A stretch of 16,679 nucleotides of DNA from an uncultured Lachnospiraceae bacterium (GCA_902796045.1 CADBNQ010000328.1:1-16679); one strand, 5' to 3'; counted from the stretch's first letter, positions 6,450 through 13,923 are shown. Translations and numbers: made by a program. The notes: generated from the sequence alone by a model not told the origin.

Positions 6450-8075
6450 ATGGCAAAAGAAATCAAATATGGCGTAGAAGCCAGAAAAGCACTGGAATCA
6501 GGCGTTAATCAGCTTGCTGATACTGTAAGAGTTACTTTAGGACCTAAGGGACGTAATGTAGTCCTTGATAAGAGTTTCGGTACTCCTCTGATCACAAACG
6601 ATGGTGTGACCATCGCCAAGGATATTGAACTTGAGGATGCTTTTGAGAACATGGGCGCCCAGATCGTCAAAGAAGTAGCCACCAAAACCAACGACGTTGC
6701 AGGTGACGGTACCACAACAGCAACCGTCCTGGCTCAGGCCATGATCAACGAGGGGATGAAGAACCTGGCAGCAGGAGCTAATCCTATCATCTTAAGAAAA
6801 GGTATGAAGAAGGCTACAGATATAGCTGTTGAGGCAATCAGTGAGATGAGCCGTCAGGTAGGCGGAAAAGATCAGATCGCCATGGTTGCAGCTATTTCCG
6901 CAGGAGATGAGGAAGTCGGTGAGCTGGTAGCAGATGCTATGGAAAAAGTTTCCAAGGACGGCGTCATCACCATCGAGGAATCAAGGACCATGAAGACAGA
7001 GCTGGATCTTGTAGAAGGTATGCAGTTCGACAGAGGATATATTTCTGCCTATATGGCAACTGATATGGAGAAGATGGTCGCCGAGCTTGATGATCCTTAT
7101 ATCCTGATCACTGATAAGAAGATCAGCAATATTCAGGAGCTGCTTCCCCTGCTTGAGCAGGTAGTACAGAGCGGCGCAAAGCTTCTCATCATCGCAGAAG
7201 ATATTGAAGGTGAAGCTCTCACTACCCTGATCGTGAATAAACTGAGAGGTACTTTCTCTGTTGTCGGCGTTAAAGCACCGGGATATGGCGACAGGAGAAA
7301 GGCTATGCTGGAAGATATCGCGGTTCTCACAGGTGGTACAGTGATCTCTGAAGAGGTCGGTCTGGACTTAAAGGATGCAGATATGAGCATGCTGGGACGT
7401 GCCAAATCTGTCAAAGTTGAGAAAGAGAATACCGTCATCGTTGACGGCGCCGGCGCAAAAGACGCTATCCAGGCAAGGATTGGCCAGATCAAGATGCAGC
7501 TTGATAACACAACATCCGAGTTTGACAAGGAGAAGCTGCAGGAGAGGCTTGCTAAGCTTTCTGGTGGTGTTGCCGTGATCCGTGTAGGTGCTGCCACTGA
7601 GACAGAGATGAAGGAAGCCAAGCTTCGACTTGAGGATGCCCTGGCAGCAACAAGAGCTGCTGTAGAAGAGGGTATCATCGCAGGCGGTGGATCTGCATAC
7701 ATCCATGCTGCAAAGAAAGTGGCCGAGGAGACAGCAGATTTTACAGGCGATGAGAAGACTGGTGCCCAGATCGTGCTTAAAGCACTGGAGTCACCCTTGT
7801 ACCATATCGCTGCCAATGCTGGACTTGAAGGCGCTGTCATCATCAACAAGGTTGCCGAGAGCAAAGAGGGAACCGGATTTGACGTGCTGACAGAAACATA
7901 TGTGGATATGATCAAGAACGGTATTATTGATCCTGCCAAGGTTTCCAGAAGTGCCCTTCAGAATGCGACAAGCGTTGCCTCGACCTTACTGACAACAGAG
8001 TCTGTAGTCGCAGACATTAAAGAAGATACCCCCGCCCCGGGAATGCCTGCAGGCGGCGGCATGGGGATGATGTAA
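6450..8075 (+). CDS. groEL: Chaperonin GroEL
   Basis: A full-length 541-residue GroEL. The ATP-binding parts are clear: TLGPKGRNVVLDK and TNDGVTIAKDI near the N-terminus, and GDGTTTATVLAQ near 85-96. The apical domain starts around 190 (EGMQFDRGYISAYM), and the second equatorial half has GIIAGGGSAY and the closing NAG region. The C-terminus is the short flexible Gly/Met tail APGMPAGGGMGMM. Two stacked seven-member rings fold proteins under ATP control with GroES. ATG 6450 follows AGGAGG at 6435-6440. In many Clostridia guaB or another housekeeping gene follows; here the operon ends with a perfect hairpin terminator at 8151-8182. Confidence 0.99.
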   Translation: MAKEIKYGVEARKALESGVNQLADTVRVTLGPKGRNVVLDKSFGTPLITNDGVTIAKDIELEDAFENMGAQIVKEVATKTNDVAGDGTTTATVLAQAMINEGMKNLAAGANPIILRKGMKKATDIAVEAISEMSRQVGGKDQIAMVAAISAGDEEVGELVADAMEKVSKDGVITIEESRTMKTELDLVEGMQFDRGYISAYMATDMEKMVAELDDPYILITDKKISNIQELLPLLEQVVQSGAKLLIIAEDIEGEALTTLIVNKLRGTFSVVGVKAPGYGDRRKAMLEDIAVLTGGTVISEEVGLDLKDADMSMLGRAKSVKVEKENTVIVDGAGAKDAIQARIGQIKMQLDNTTSEFDKEKLQERLAKLSGGVAVIRVGAATETEMKEAKLRLEDALAATRAAVEEGIIAGGGSAYIHAAKKVAEETADFTGDEKTGAQIVLKALESPLYHIAANAGLEGAVIINKVAESKEGTGFDVLTETYVDMIKNGIIDPAKVSRSALQNATSVASTLLTTESVVADIKEDTPAPGMPAGGGMGMM

Positions 8076-8111
8076 GTATCCCCGGAATCCGATTGAAATC
8101 ATAGGAGATTG

Positions 8112-8140
8112 TTAACGGTTTTCTGTGATACTGCTATAAT
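8112..8140 (+). promoter_or_regulatory. Possible extended -10 promoter just before the groEL terminator
   Basis: TGCTATAAT at 8132-8140 combines a perfect TATAAT with the extended -10 TGN. A weak -35 (TTAACG, 8112-8117) lies 17 bases upstream. The start would fall near 8147, immediately before the terminator stem at 8151. It is the only promoter-like site I find for the lipoprotein gene at 8221. Confidence 0.45.
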
Positions 8141-8150
8141 AATCATTATA

Positions 8151-8182
8151 TCCCGGACTGACTAAGTCCGGGATTGCTTTTT
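8151..8182 (+). terminator. Intrinsic terminator of groESL
   Basis: TCCCGGACT (8151-8159) and AGTCCGGGA (8165-8173) form a perfect nine-pair stem with loop GACTA, followed by TTGCTTTTT to 8182. This is a textbook intrinsic terminator on the plus strand. Confidence 0.92.
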
Positions 8183-8220
8183 ATCAGTATACTTGGTAAG
8201 ATAGTCAGGAAAGGAAGAAG

Positions 8221-9315
8221 ATGATGTTAAAAAGAATAAGAAACCTTGTATGCGTCTGTGTCCTCCTGTGTGTTTTTCTGACTAGCTGTGACAGTACGAT
8301 AGGTGCAGCGGTTTTTGCTGAGGAAGAGCAGATCAACAGCAGAGAGGATCTCTTGAGGAAGGTTGACCAGGGACTGGAAAAGGGTTGTACGGAGATCAGT
8401 TTTGAGACAAGCAAGCTGGGTAAGGAAGACTTAGATGACCTGAACAAGAATCATGATGGGTTCTTCGGCACTGTCAGGAGCTATGAGATACGCAGCTTCG
8501 AGCTTCTGGACATGTCCCAGGTAACGCTCAAATGTGAAATTAATGACAATTATTACGTGGAGAATGCCCTGCTGCAGGGAAAGGAGATCCCCAAAGACCG
8601 GGAAAGTGCCAGAAAGCTGTTAAAAGTGTGCCAGGAGATCCTGCCGGAGCTTAGCGGAAAGGATCTCACCGATTACAGGAAGGAGAAATGGATCCACGAC
8701 TATCTGGTTGAAACCGTGTCCTACGGTTTTATGGACAAGGACACCGGGGAGGACTCAAAGGCCTATACTTCCTACGGGGCACTGGTTGACAGGAAGGCTG
8801 TCTGCAATGGCTACGCAGAGGCGATGAAGCTTCTGTGCGACCTGACGGGGATCAGCTGCGAGATGGTCTCAGGGACGGCTGACGGGGAGAATCATGCCTG
8901 GAACATGGTCAGGCTGGAAGACCACTGGTATCATGTGGACGCGACCTGGGATGACCCTGAGCCGGATGAGCCGGGCCGTATCCTCTATCACTATTTTAAT
9001 GTATCTGATGATTTTATTTCCAGCAATCACAGTTGGGAAAAGGCCGGATCTGATCAGGCTGACAGTATGGATTACAATTATTTTGTCATCAATAATCTGG
9101 TCTGTGATGATTACAATGCGTTCCGGGAACTATGTGAAGACCTGTTCCGGAAGGATAATCCGAACCAGGTCCAGATTCTGGTTAAAGACTATGAAGAGGA
9201 CCGGTATTCTGAAGATAACCTGGGGTTTTTGTTTGCTTTAAGCGGCGCAGGACAGATGAATGTCCAGACTGTAGGAAAGAAACCGGACGTTTCTTTGTAT
9301 ATTACCATGTATTGA
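8221..9315 (+). CDS. Transglutaminase-like domain lipoprotein
   Basis: A 364-residue exported protein. The N-terminus is basic, then hydrophobic, and ends in the lipobox LTSC with C23, so it is predicted to be a membrane-anchored lipoprotein. A mixed alpha/beta region of about 120 residues precedes a transglutaminase-like core at about 150-245. The papain-type triad fits C195 (KAVCNGYAEAMK), H225 (ENHAWNMV) and D240 (HVDATWDDP). Proteins with this domain in Clostridia may act as peptidases or in wall-protein cross-linking; substrate and reaction are unknown here. The last 100 residues are acidic and match no domain I know. ATG 8221 has GGAAAGGAAG just upstream; ATG 8224 is an equivalent alternative. 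The DUF1700 gene follows 39 bases downstream without a terminator. Confidence 0.85.
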   Translation: MMLKRIRNLVCVCVLLCVFLTSCDSTIGAAVFAEEEQINSREDLLRKVDQGLEKGCTEISFETSKLGKEDLDDLNKNHDGFFGTVRSYEIRSFELLDMSQVTLKCEINDNYYVENALLQGKEIPKDRESARKLLKVCQEILPELSGKDLTDYRKEKWIHDYLVETVSYGFMDKDTGEDSKAYTSYGALVDRKAVCNGYAEAMKLLCDLTGISCEMVSGTADGENHAWNMVRLEDHWYHVDATWDDPEPDEPGRILYHYFNVSDDFISSNHSWEKAGSDQADSMDYNYFVINNLVCDDYNAFRELCEDLFRKDNPNQVQILVKDYEEDRYSEDNLGFLFALSGAGQMNVQTVGKKPDVSLYITMY

Positions 9316-9354
9316 AAAATAAATGATATACCATGAGATAAGAAAGGAATCAGA

Positions 9355-9792
9355 ATGAACAAAGAAGAATTTTTCAGCGAACTGGAAGAAAGTCTTCAGG
9401 GCGAAGTATCGGACAGAGAGTTCAGGGATTCTGTGGACTATTACCGGGGCTATTTCCTGGAACAGGAGGCCCTTGGCAGGACGGAGGAGGATATCCTTAA
9501 TGAGCTGGGCAGCGCCAGGTATATCGCCCATTCCATTATCGATGCCCATGGTCTGGACCGGGACCGCTCTCATGTGGATTCTGCCTATGACAGAGAGGAG
9601 GCTTTCCGGGAGACAGGCGGGGAAGTAGTCAATGACCCCGAGCCATCCCCGGTAGATCACGCATTGAGCCGGGTGGGCAGCACACTTGCCCTGATCGGCG
9701 GACTTCTGCTCCTGGGGGTCGTTCTGCGCTTTATGCTTCCCTTTATCCTGGTCATCATCGCTGTGATCATCATCGCAAGATGGATTGGTTGA
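9355..9792 (+). CDS. DUF1700/HAAS-domain membrane protein
   Basis: A 145-residue protein. Its soluble N-terminal helical part (about 1-65) contains NKEEFFSELEESL, VDYYRGYF and RTEEDILNELGSARYIAHSII. This is the pattern of the HAAS/DUF1700 domain. An acidic linker follows (about 68-104), then two closely spaced membrane helices (about 109-124 and 127-142). HAAS proteins are often paired with PadR-like regulators and control membrane or envelope stress genes. No PadR gene is present in the window, so the role here is open. ATG 9355 follows AGAAAGGAA at 9341-9349. It probably shares a transcript with the transglutaminase-like lipoprotein. Four bases after its stop begins the -35 of the tRNA promoter. 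Confidence 0.82.
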   Translation: MNKEEFFSELEESLQGEVSDREFRDSVDYYRGYFLEQEALGRTEEDILNELGSARYIAHSIIDAHGLDRDRSHVDSAYDREEAFRETGGEVVNDPEPSPVDHALSRVGSTLALIGGLLLLGVVLRFMLPFILVIIAVIIIARWIG

Positions 9793-9795
9793 TTA

Positions 9796-9825
9796 TTGAC
9801 AAACATCTTTTTGTTGTTGTATAAT
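9796..9825 (+). promoter_or_regulatory. Consensus promoter of tRNA-Met
   Basis: TTGACA at 9796-9801 and TATAAT at 9820-9825 are both perfect consensus hexamers, 18 bases apart. Transcription would begin near 9832, about 17 bases before the mature tRNA. This is the strongest promoter in the window. Confidence 0.92.
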
Positions 9826-9848
9826 ACTTTTCGTTGAATTTAGTTTTT

Positions 9849-9922
9849 GGCGGGATAGCTCAGTTGGCTAGAGCACACGGTTCATACCCGTGGTGTCGCT
9901 GGTTCAAATCCAGTTCCCGCTA
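9849..9922 (+). tRNA. tRNA-Met (anticodon CAU), elongator type
   Basis: The cloverleaf folds completely: acceptor GGCGGGA/TCCCGCT (with a G1-U72 wobble pair), TA, D arm GCTC/GAGC, anticodon stem CACGG/CCGTG with loop TTCATAC (anticodon CAT), a five-base variable loop, T arm GCTGG/CCAGT with TTCAAAT, and discriminator A. The 3' CCA is not encoded and must be added by a nucleotidyltransferase. It is not an initiator: position 1-72 is paired and the anticodon stem lacks the three G-C pairs of initiator tRNA. The 5' half closely resembles Bacillus elongator tRNA-Met, which argues against tRNA-Ile2 with lysidine, though only enzyme data would exclude that. Confidence 0.95.
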
Positions 9923-9929
9923 TTTTTTT
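9923..9929 (+). terminator. T run directly behind tRNA-Met, possible weak terminator
   Basis: Seven T follow the discriminator base immediately. The tRNA acceptor and T arms could serve as the upstream hairpin, but there is no dedicated stem-loop. Partial read-through into ispF is likely, because ispF has no convincing promoter of its own. Confidence 0.35.
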
Positions 9930-9972
9930 ATATCATGAAATATTTTCCAAGATATAAACTGAGGGAGATAAG

Positions 9973-10446
9973 ATGAGAATTGGTCAAGGTTATGATGTTC
10001 ACAGACTGACAGAAGGGAGAAAGCTCATCATCGGAGGTGTAGAAGTGCCTTATGAGAAGGGGCTTCTGGGTCACTCGGATGCAGATGTTCTCCTGCACGC
10101 CATCATGGATGCCCTGCTTGGGGCCGCTGCTCTGGGAGATATCGGGAAGCACTTTCCGGATACGGACCCTGCCTATAAGGGGGCGGACAGCAGACAGCTC
10201 CTGGGCCATGTCTGTCAGATGATTGGAGAGCACGGCTACTACATTGAGAATATCGATGCGACGATCATAGCCCAGCGCCCTAAGATGGCCCCTCACATTC
10301 CTCTTATGAAAGAGAATATTGCCCGGGACCTGGGTATCAGTCAGGACCAGGTCAATGTGAAGGCCACCACAGAGGAAGGTCTGGGCTTTACCGGAGAAGG
10401 CCTGGGAATCGCAGCCTCTGCAGTCTGCCTGCTCGGCCGGACTTGA
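9973..10446 (+). CDS. ispF: 2-C-methyl-D-erythritol 2,4-cyclodiphosphate synthase
   Basis: A full-length 157-residue IspF. The zinc ligands are in place: D8 and H10 (GYDVHRL) and H42 (DVLLHAIMDALLGA). The loop GLLGHSDAD, the segment DIGKHFPDTDPAYKGADS and the C-terminal KATTEEGLGFTG are all characteristic. It converts CDP-methylerythritol 2-phosphate to the cyclic diphosphate, releasing CMP, in the non-mevalonate isoprenoid pathway; it works as a trimer in the cytoplasm. GAGGGAG precedes ATG 9973. IspD, the usual partner gene, is not adjacent; instead tRNA-Met lies upstream and cysS follows 26 bases after the stop, presumably on the same transcript. Confidence 0.97.
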   Translation: MRIGQGYDVHRLTEGRKLIIGGVEVPYEKGLLGHSDADVLLHAIMDALLGAAALGDIGKHFPDTDPAYKGADSRQLLGHVCQMIGEHGYYIENIDATIIAQRPKMAPHIPLMKENIARDLGISQDQVNVKATTEEGLGFTGEGLGIAASAVCLLGRT

Positions 10447-10472
10447 AAATAATAGAAAGGAAGTTTTTGTCT

Positions 10473-11864
10473 ATGAAATTATATAATACTCTGTCAAGAA
10501 AGAAAGAAGAGTTCGTCCCTGTCCATGAGGGAAAGGTGGGCATGTATGTATGCGGTCCTACTGTATACAATTATATCCATATCGGCAACGCCAGGCCTAT
10601 GGTGGTTTTCGATACTGTCCGCAGATACCTTGAGTACAAAGGCTATGAAGTGAACTATGTATCTAATTTTACCGATGTAGATGACAAGATCATCAAGAAA
10701 GCAAATGAAGAAGGGGTGTCCTCGGCGGAGATCTCAGAGAGATTCATTGTGGAGTGCAAGAAAGACATGGAGGGGCTTAATGTGAAGCCGGCTTCAACAC
10801 ATCCCAAGGCCACAGAGGAGATCGACGGCATGATCACCATGATCAGCAATCTGATCGATAAGGGTTATGCCTATGAGAAGGATGGCACCGTGTACTACCG
10901 CACCCGGAAGTTCGGGGATTACGGCCACCTGTCTGGGAAGAACCTTGATGACATGCAGGCCGGAATCCGCATCGCAGTGAGCGATGAGAAAGATGACCCC
11001 ATGGACTTTGTCCTCTGGAAGCCGAAGAAGGAGGGAGAGCCCTCCTGGCCATCACCCTGGGGAGAAGGGCGTCCGGGCTGGCATATTGAGTGCTCTGTCA
11101 TGTCTAAGAAATATATCGGCAGCACCATTGATATCCATGCTGGCGGCGAAGACCTGATCTTCCCTCATCATGAGAATGAGATCGCCCAGAGCGAAGCCTG
11201 CAATGATGAGAAATTTGCCAAATACTGGATGCACAATGCCTTTCTCAATATTGACAATAAAAAGATGTCCAAATCAGCTGGCAACTTTTTCACTGTGAGG
11301 GAGATCAGCGAGAAATACCCGCTGCAGGTGATCCGCTTCTTCATGCTCAGTGCCCATTACAGAAGTCCGCTGAATTTCAGTGATACTCTGGTAGAGGCTG
11401 CCAAGAACGGTCTGGACCGTATTCTGACTGCAGTTGACAAGCTCAGGGAATTAAAAGCTACTGCTTCCGGCAGTATGACCGACAAGGATCAGGAGCACGC
11501 TGCCGAAGCAAAGAAACTGGTTGGGAAATTTGAAGCCTCCATGGATGATGATTTTAATACGGCGGATGCCATTTCAGCGGTCTTTGAGCTGGTGAAGCTG
11601 GCCAATGTCACAGCTGAGGAAGGCTCCCTGGAATATGTGACATGGCTGTATGATACCATTACCCGGCTCTGTGATATTCTGGGCATTGTGACAGAAAAAG
11701 AAGAGGAGATGCTGGATGCCGATATTGAGGCACTGATTGAGGAGAGACAGGCTGCAAGGAAGGCTAAAGATTTTGCCAGAGCAGATGAGATCAGGAACAT
11801 GTTGGCCGAACAGGGTATTATCCTGGAGGATACGAGAGCCGGAGTAAAATGGAAGAGAGCATAA
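10473..11864 (+). CDS. cysS: Cysteinyl-tRNA synthetase
   Basis: A 463-residue class I synthetase. The N-terminal catalytic core has C27 in MYVCGPTVY, the HIGN form of the HIGH motif at 36-39, further zinc ligands at C207 (HIECSVM) and in GGEDLIFPHHENE, and the KMSKS loop exactly at 264-268. The C-terminal half is the helical anticodon-recognition region ending in AEQGIILEDTRAGVKWKRA. It charges tRNA-Cys with cysteine using ATP. ATG 10473 is preferred over an upstream TTG at 10443, because AGAAAGGAAG at 10455-10463 precedes it and family members begin with LYNTLSR. The order cysS-mrnC-rlmB is conserved in Bacillus and Clostridia. The 3' end overlaps mrnC by 16 bases. No T-box is visible upstream, so control by tRNA-Cys charging is not indicated here. 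Confidence 0.98.
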   Translation: MKLYNTLSRKKEEFVPVHEGKVGMYVCGPTVYNYIHIGNARPMVVFDTVRRYLEYKGYEVNYVSNFTDVDDKIIKKANEEGVSSAEISERFIVECKKDMEGLNVKPASTHPKATEEIDGMITMISNLIDKGYAYEKDGTVYYRTRKFGDYGHLSGKNLDDMQAGIRIAVSDEKDDPMDFVLWKPKKEGEPSWPSPWGEGRPGWHIECSVMSKKYIGSTIDIHAGGEDLIFPHHENEIAQSEACNDEKFAKYWMHNAFLNIDNKKMSKSAGNFFTVREISEKYPLQVIRFFMLSAHYRSPLNFSDTLVEAAKNGLDRILTAVDKLRELKATASGSMTDKDQEHAAEAKKLVGKFEASMDDDFNTADAISAVFELVKLANVTAEEGSLEYVTWLYDTITRLCDILGIVTEKEEEMLDADIEALIEERQAARKAKDFARADEIRNMLAEQGIILEDTRAGVKWKRA

Positions 11865-12328
11865 AAAGAGACATGAATGATCCGGAGCTGTCACCGGAGG
11901 GATGTCTTCTTGCCCTTTCAGCAGGGGAAGGTGTTCTGAGCCAGGAACAGCTTAAACACTACTCTCCCCTGTCTTTTGCCTACATGGGTGATGCGGTCTA
12001 TGAGCTTCTGGTCCGCACGAAGATCGTGACCCGGGCCAGCACAAAGCCCAGCCGCTATCATAAGGAGGCTGTCCGTTATGTGAAGGCAGCCGGTCAGGCG
12101 GAACTGCTTGATAAGATCAGGCCTCTGCTGACCGGGGAAGAAACCCGGATCGTGAAATGGGGCATGAATGCCAAACCGGCTACTGTTGCCAAGAACCAGT
12201 CCCGGCATGATTACCGCATTGCCACCGGCCTGGAGACCCTGATGGGCTACCTCTATCTGAGCGGGCAGGCTGACAGGCTGATCCGGCTGGTCAGGCAGGG
12301 GCTGAGTATGATAGACCCAGGAGACTAA
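11849..12328 (+). CDS. mrnC: Mini-ribonuclease III
   Basis: A 159-residue protein with only the RNase III catalytic domain and no double-stranded RNA-binding domain. The signature YMGDAVYELLVR places the catalytic acidic residue at D48. SRYHKEAVRYV, GMNAKPATVAKN and ATGLETLMGYLYL follow the family pattern. Mini-III matures the ends of 23S rRNA from the paired precursor stalk. ATG 11849 lies inside the end of cysS with GGAG at 11841-11844; ATG 11873 would remove eight poorly conserved residues and is an alternative. rlmB begins 4 bases after the stop. Its grouping with a 23S rRNA methyltransferase and a synthetase matches the conserved Firmicute order. Confidence 0.95.
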   Translation: MEESIKRDMNDPELSPEGCLLALSAGEGVLSQEQLKHYSPLSFAYMGDAVYELLVRTKIVTRASTKPSRYHKEAVRYVKAAGQAELLDKIRPLLTGEETRIVKWGMNAKPATVAKNQSRHDYRIATGLETLMGYLYLSGQADRLIRLVRQGLSMIDPGD

Positions 12329-12332
12329 GCAT

Positions 12333-13079
12333 ATGTCATATGAAGAATTAACAATCATCGGGAGGAATCCTGTACTGGAAGCTTTTCGGTCAGGAAAGAC
12401 TATAGATAAGCTGTTCATCCTTGACGGATGTCAGGACGGACCTGTAAAGAGTATTCTGCGCGAAAGCAGGAAGCAGAGTACGCTGGTGAGATATGTGTCC
12501 AGAGAGAAACTGGATGCTCTTTCGGATAAGGGGAAACATCAGGGTGTTGTTGCCGTGGCAGCCGCCTATGACTACGCCGGGATTGAGGATCTCTTTGCCC
12601 TGGCGGAGCGGAAAGGAGAAGATCCTTTTTTTATCCTGTGTGACGAGATAGAAGATCCCCACAACCTGGGAGCCATCATCCGCACAGCCAATATGGCCGG
12701 CGCCCACGGGGTCATCATCCCAAAACGCAGGGCAGCAGGATTGACAGGAACGGTGGCTAAAGTGTCTGCAGGAGCACTCAACTATATACCGGTTGCCCGG
12801 GTCACGAACCTTTCAAGGACGATTGATGAGTTGAAGGAGAGAGGGATGTGGTTCGTCTGTGGTGATATGGACGGGACCATGATGTACGATCTGGACCTGA
12901 AAGGCCCCATCGGTCTTGTGATTGGCAATGAAGGCAGCGGCACAAGCAGACTTGTAAAAGAAAAATGTGATTATATGGCAAGGATACCCACCCGGGGTGA
13001 TATCGATTCCCTGAATGCCTCGGTGGCAGCGGGCGTCCTGGCTTTTGAAATCGTCAGACAAAGAATAAGAGGGCTGTAA
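12333..13079 (+). CDS. rlmB: 23S rRNA (guanosine-2'-O-)-methyltransferase RlmB family
   Basis: A 248-residue SPOUT methyltransferase. The N-terminal substrate-binding domain (about 1-80) begins IIGRNPVLEAFRSG. The SPOUT domain has motif 1 at about 106-123 (DEIEDPHNLGAIIRTAN), motif 2 with N199 to G203 (NEGSG), and motif 3 around N228 (DSLNASVAAGVLAFE), together forming the trefoil-knot SAM site. It methylates the 2'-O of a guanosine in the peptidyl-transferase region of 23S rRNA; TrmH-family tRNA targets cannot be excluded without an alignment. AGGAG at 12319-12323 serves ATG 12333. In Bacillus the next genes are rae1 (yacP) and sigH; here the cluster stops, and a convergent gene on the minus strand follows. 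Confidence 0.93.
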   Translation: MSYEELTIIGRNPVLEAFRSGKTIDKLFILDGCQDGPVKSILRESRKQSTLVRYVSREKLDALSDKGKHQGVVAVAAAYDYAGIEDLFALAERKGEDPFFILCDEIEDPHNLGAIIRTANMAGAHGVIIPKRRAAGLTGTVAKVSAGALNYIPVARVTNLSRTIDELKERGMWFVCGDMDGTMMYDLDLKGPIGLVIGNEGSGTSRLVKEKCDYMARIPTRGDIDSLNASVAAGVLAFEIVRQRIRGL

Positions 13080-13096
13080 TCTCAGCCCTCTCGATA
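13068..13096. terminator. Bidirectional terminator shared by rlmB and the convergent gene
   Basis: AGAGGGCTG (13068-13076) and CAGCCCTCT (13083-13091) form a perfect nine-pair stem with loop TAATCT. The rlmB stop TAA (13077-13079) lies in the loop, and the convergent gene's TGA begins in it (13084-13082 read on the minus strand). A T-rich tail follows on the plus strand (CGATATTTTG) and, more weakly, on the minus strand (TATTCTTTG). Confidence 0.85.
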
Positions 13097-13843
13097 TTTT
13101 GTCTTCTTAAAGTCATTGACATCACTCTGACTGTGTCTCTCCATGAGATTGACAAGGTCATAGATATCCGGTTCATACCTGGTCAGATAAATCTCGGCCT
13201 GGTAGATCAGAATAAGGTTCTTCCTGAAATATGGGGGAACCTTTTCATAATTCTTTAACGGGAGCAGCACATGCTCACCGATCACATGCTTTTCTCTGAA
13301 AGCTTTCTCTGTATCCCTTGCAAAATCCAGACAGATCTGCCGCTCTTCATCACTGTCGATCGCTTTCAGGATCATGTCATTCTTGGTCTGCGCTGCATAG
13401 GACTGGAGCTTCTTGACCGAAGCCTTATGACGCAGCAAGGTCAGCTGCAGGTATCTGTACCAGGTGTTGCGGAACTTGATATAATACTCTCCGACGCCGC
13501 CGGTATAGACATCGATTCCCTTACAGAAATTAAAATTACGCCGCATATAGGTATAATCAAAAAGAATGTTCTGTATGAAGTAACTGATCAGATATCCGGC
13601 ACGATACAGAAGAGAAGTGAACTTCTCATAATACATGTACTCTTCAAAGTCCACATGCATTCTCCTGATCCGGCGGTGCTTTATCCATCGCTTTACAGTA
13701 AAGTAGAGAAACAGTATCAGCAGGACCACTGCAAGAGCACTCTGGTAATAAAAACGGTAGGGTCCCGTCATGAAGACAGATCTTGAAAAACCATAGAAAG
13801 CCACGAGCACTGTTGCCAGGGCAGTTATGAACATCTCAAACAT
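13082..13843 (-). CDS. Unrecognised two-helix membrane protein
   Basis: I do not recognise this 253-residue protein. Two hydrophobic helices lie at about 4-24 and 33-50, followed by a strongly basic stretch (KRWIKHRRIRR), which predicts a hairpin in the membrane with the remaining 190 residues in the cytoplasm. That part is rich in aromatic residues (Tyr and Phe between 66 and 132) and then helical and charged (133-240). No catalytic motif, metal site or repeat is evident. The start ATG at 13843 has GGAAGGA at 13856-13850 upstream on this strand. Its stop lies within the hairpin shared with rlmB. It may be co-transcribed with the C39-like peptidase gene 164 bases upstream or use its own promoter at 13923-13896. 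Base composition resembles its neighbours, so there is no sign of recent transfer. Confidence 0.75.
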   Translation of the reverse strand: MFEMFITALATVLVAFYGFSRSVFMTGPYRFYYQSALAVVLLILFLYFTVKRWIKHRRIRRMHVDFEEYMYYEKFTSLLYRAGYLISYFIQNILFDYTYMRRNFNFCKGIDVYTGGVGEYYIKFRNTWYRYLQLTLLRHKASVKKLQSYAAQTKNDMILKAIDSDEERQICLDFARDTEKAFREKHVIGEHVLLPLKNYEKVPPYFRKNLILIYQAEIYLTRYEPDIYDLVNLMERHSQSDVNDFKKTKYREG

Positions 13844-13895
13844 AATGTTTTCCTTCCATTATTCAAATAAAAAGCGTAAACCTTTTGACCCTGAT

Positions 13896-13923
13896 ATCAT
13901 ATCATATTTCAAGAATAACACAA
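13896..13923 (-). promoter_or_regulatory. Possible promoter of the unknown membrane protein gene
   Basis: Reading the minus strand, TTGTGT (13923-13918) and TATGAT (13901-13896) are 16 bases apart. An overlapping choice in the same AT-rich stretch is TTGATA with TATTCT at 17 bases. The site lies about 50 bases before ATG 13843. No convincing terminator for the upstream C39-like gene was found in the 164-base gap. Confidence 0.4.

Noticed and set aside
7133..7939. Long open frame of 268 codons on the minus strand inside groEL
   Set aside because: It is a mirror of the strongly conserved groEL reading frame; its Ser/Ala-rich translation has no family features and no ribosome site, and groEL is certain.
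9930..9958. Separate promoter for ispF using TATAAA at 9953-9958
   Set aside because: No -35 is found at proper spacing, and transcription would start only about 8 bases before the start codon, leaving no room for the ribosome site.
10447..10472. T-box or other leader before cysS
   Set aside because: The gap to ispF is only 26 bases and holds just a ribosome binding site; there is no room for a T-box.
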